Positions 19,919 through 20,739 of a stretch of 20,739 nt of DNA are shown one piece after another; position 1 is the first letter of the stretch; each line of letters opens with the position of its first letter. A program made the position numbers and the translations under genes. Location: assembly GCA_029747585.1 (NCBI GenBank), contig JAPEVF010000792.1, positions 1 to 20,739 of the forward strand. Reading direction: 5' to 3'. Source of the stretch: Pleurotus djamor. Its lineage: Eukaryota; Basidiomycota; Agaricomycetes; Agaricales; Pleurotaceae. A model generated the notes under the pieces. The model saw only the letters and a program-made list of their open reading frames with translations. It did not search any database and was not told the DNA's origin.

Positions 19919-20739
19919 ATGACCAATCCTACGACCTCTACTACCGCTTCCCCTTCCAACAACATTCATTCGAATGTAAATCCTTCTGAAGTCGGCTGGC
20001 AATTTGTTCCTCAATACTACACTTTTGTTAACAAACATCCCAATCGTTTGCATTGTTTCTACACTAAATCCTCCACTTTTATTCATGGTACCGAGGGTGA
20101 GGACGGGAAACCGTGTTATGGACAACAGGTACGCGCGGCCTCGTGCAATTGCCCATGAATTTTGCTCACATCGACCAAGGAAATCCATAACAAAATCACC
20201 TCCATCGATTTCCAAGACTGCAAAGTCTTCATCCACTCGGTGGACGCGCAGTCGTCTGCGAATGGCGGCATTATCATCCAGGTCATCGGCGAGATGTCCA
20301 ACCGCAACGAACCTTGGCGCAAATTCGTTCAGACGTTCTTCCTGGCCGAGCAACCCAACGGCTACTTTGTCTTGAACGACATCTTCCGTTTCCTCAAGGA
20401 GGAGTCGGTTGATGAGTCAGACGAGGCGGCGGACCCGGCTCCCACATCTGACGCACCGTGGCCAGAGCAAACGGAGTCGGTTGAATCGGCGCCGGTGTCG
20501 GCACCGTTGATCCCAGAGACCAACGAGTCGGGATGGACTCCCGTCGCCGTCGCCGTGCCGGACGTCCCGGAGTCACAACCCACTCAGGATGTTCGCGAAC
20601 CATCTCCTGCTCCCCCTCCTGCTCCAGTGGAGGAGCCTGAGCCTGAGCCAGCTCCTCCTGTCGAAGCCCCCGCCCCAGTNTCAGTGGAAGCCTCCCCNAA
20701 GGTCAACGGAACAGCTGAACCTGCGCCTGAGCCCGCTCC
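19919..20739 (+). CDS. NTF2-domain RNA-binding protein, G3BP/Nxt3/Bre5-like (3' end outside window)
   Basis: Exon 1 is 19919-20128 and exon 2 runs from 20180 past the window end; 256 residues are visible. After a short Thr/Ser/Asn-rich start, the NTF2-like domain covers about 24-150: EVGWQFVPQYYTFVNKHPNR, LHCFYTKSSTFIHG, KITSIDFQDCKVFIHSVDAQ, GGIIIQVIGEMSN, FVQTFFLAEQPNGYFVLNDI. This order and the FFLAEQPNGYFVLND strand are diagnostic of G3BP-type NTF2 domains. An acidic and Pro/Glu-rich linker follows (EEPEPEPAPPVEAPAP), as in G3BP, where an RRM and RGG region come next; those would be beyond 20739. Family members act in stress granules and as cofactors of the Ubp3/USP10 deubiquitinase. Ns at 20681 and 20697 are at third codon positions. 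Confidence 0.9.

Overview
The window is nuclear DNA from a filamentous basidiomycete, most likely an Agaricomycete. The genes are packed closely and cut by many short introns (about 43-71 nt) with GT-AG ends. The products are typical of fungi: Cdc48, a DGAT2-type acyltransferase, tubulin cofactor B, a G3BP/Nxt3-like NTF2 protein and class 3 lipases. Scattered N characters, mostly at silent codon positions, suggest a consensus built from a heterokaryon or diploid. A Rhizoctonia-like (Ceratobasidiaceae) source is my guess only. I joined exons by hand from splice signals, family similarity and reading-frame arithmetic. Every complete gene model below closes in frame, two of them only after removing a single N.

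Left part (1-8266, + strand): a class 3 lipase copy without its 5' exons (286-1295); a gene-free stretch with a diverged direct repeat; a complete secreted lipase of the same family (2700-4030, 9 exons); tubulin-folding cofactor B (4155-5073, including one GC-AG intron); and CDC48 (5289-8266, 11 exons, 815 aa), whose central 2.2 kb is full of Ns at silent sites.

Middle (8556-15281): a DGAT2 gene with 13 introns and two micro-exons (+) converges on a mitochondrial hotdog-fold thioesterase gene (-), with 74 bp between the stops. The thioesterase gene diverges from a secreted protein carrying a 12-histidine run between two dibasic sites. A single-pass membrane protein with a Ser/Thr/Pro-rich ectodomain and a long cytosolic tail follows.

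Right part (15282-20739): about 1.9 kb without a confident gene, holding a 22-bp perfect inverted repeat that brackets telomere-like CCCTAA motifs and a strong hairpin. Then come a small orphan gene, a 362-aa protein resembling fungal PD-(D/E)XK-like families, a decayed second copy of the orphan gene, and the first part of an NTF2-domain RNA-binding protein that runs off the window.

Functionally, two lipase copies, DGAT2 and an acyl-thioesterase lie within 11 kb, so lipid handling is over-represented. The remaining genes are housekeeping or lineage-specific. I see no prokaryotic feature, CRISPR array, rRNA or convincing tRNA.
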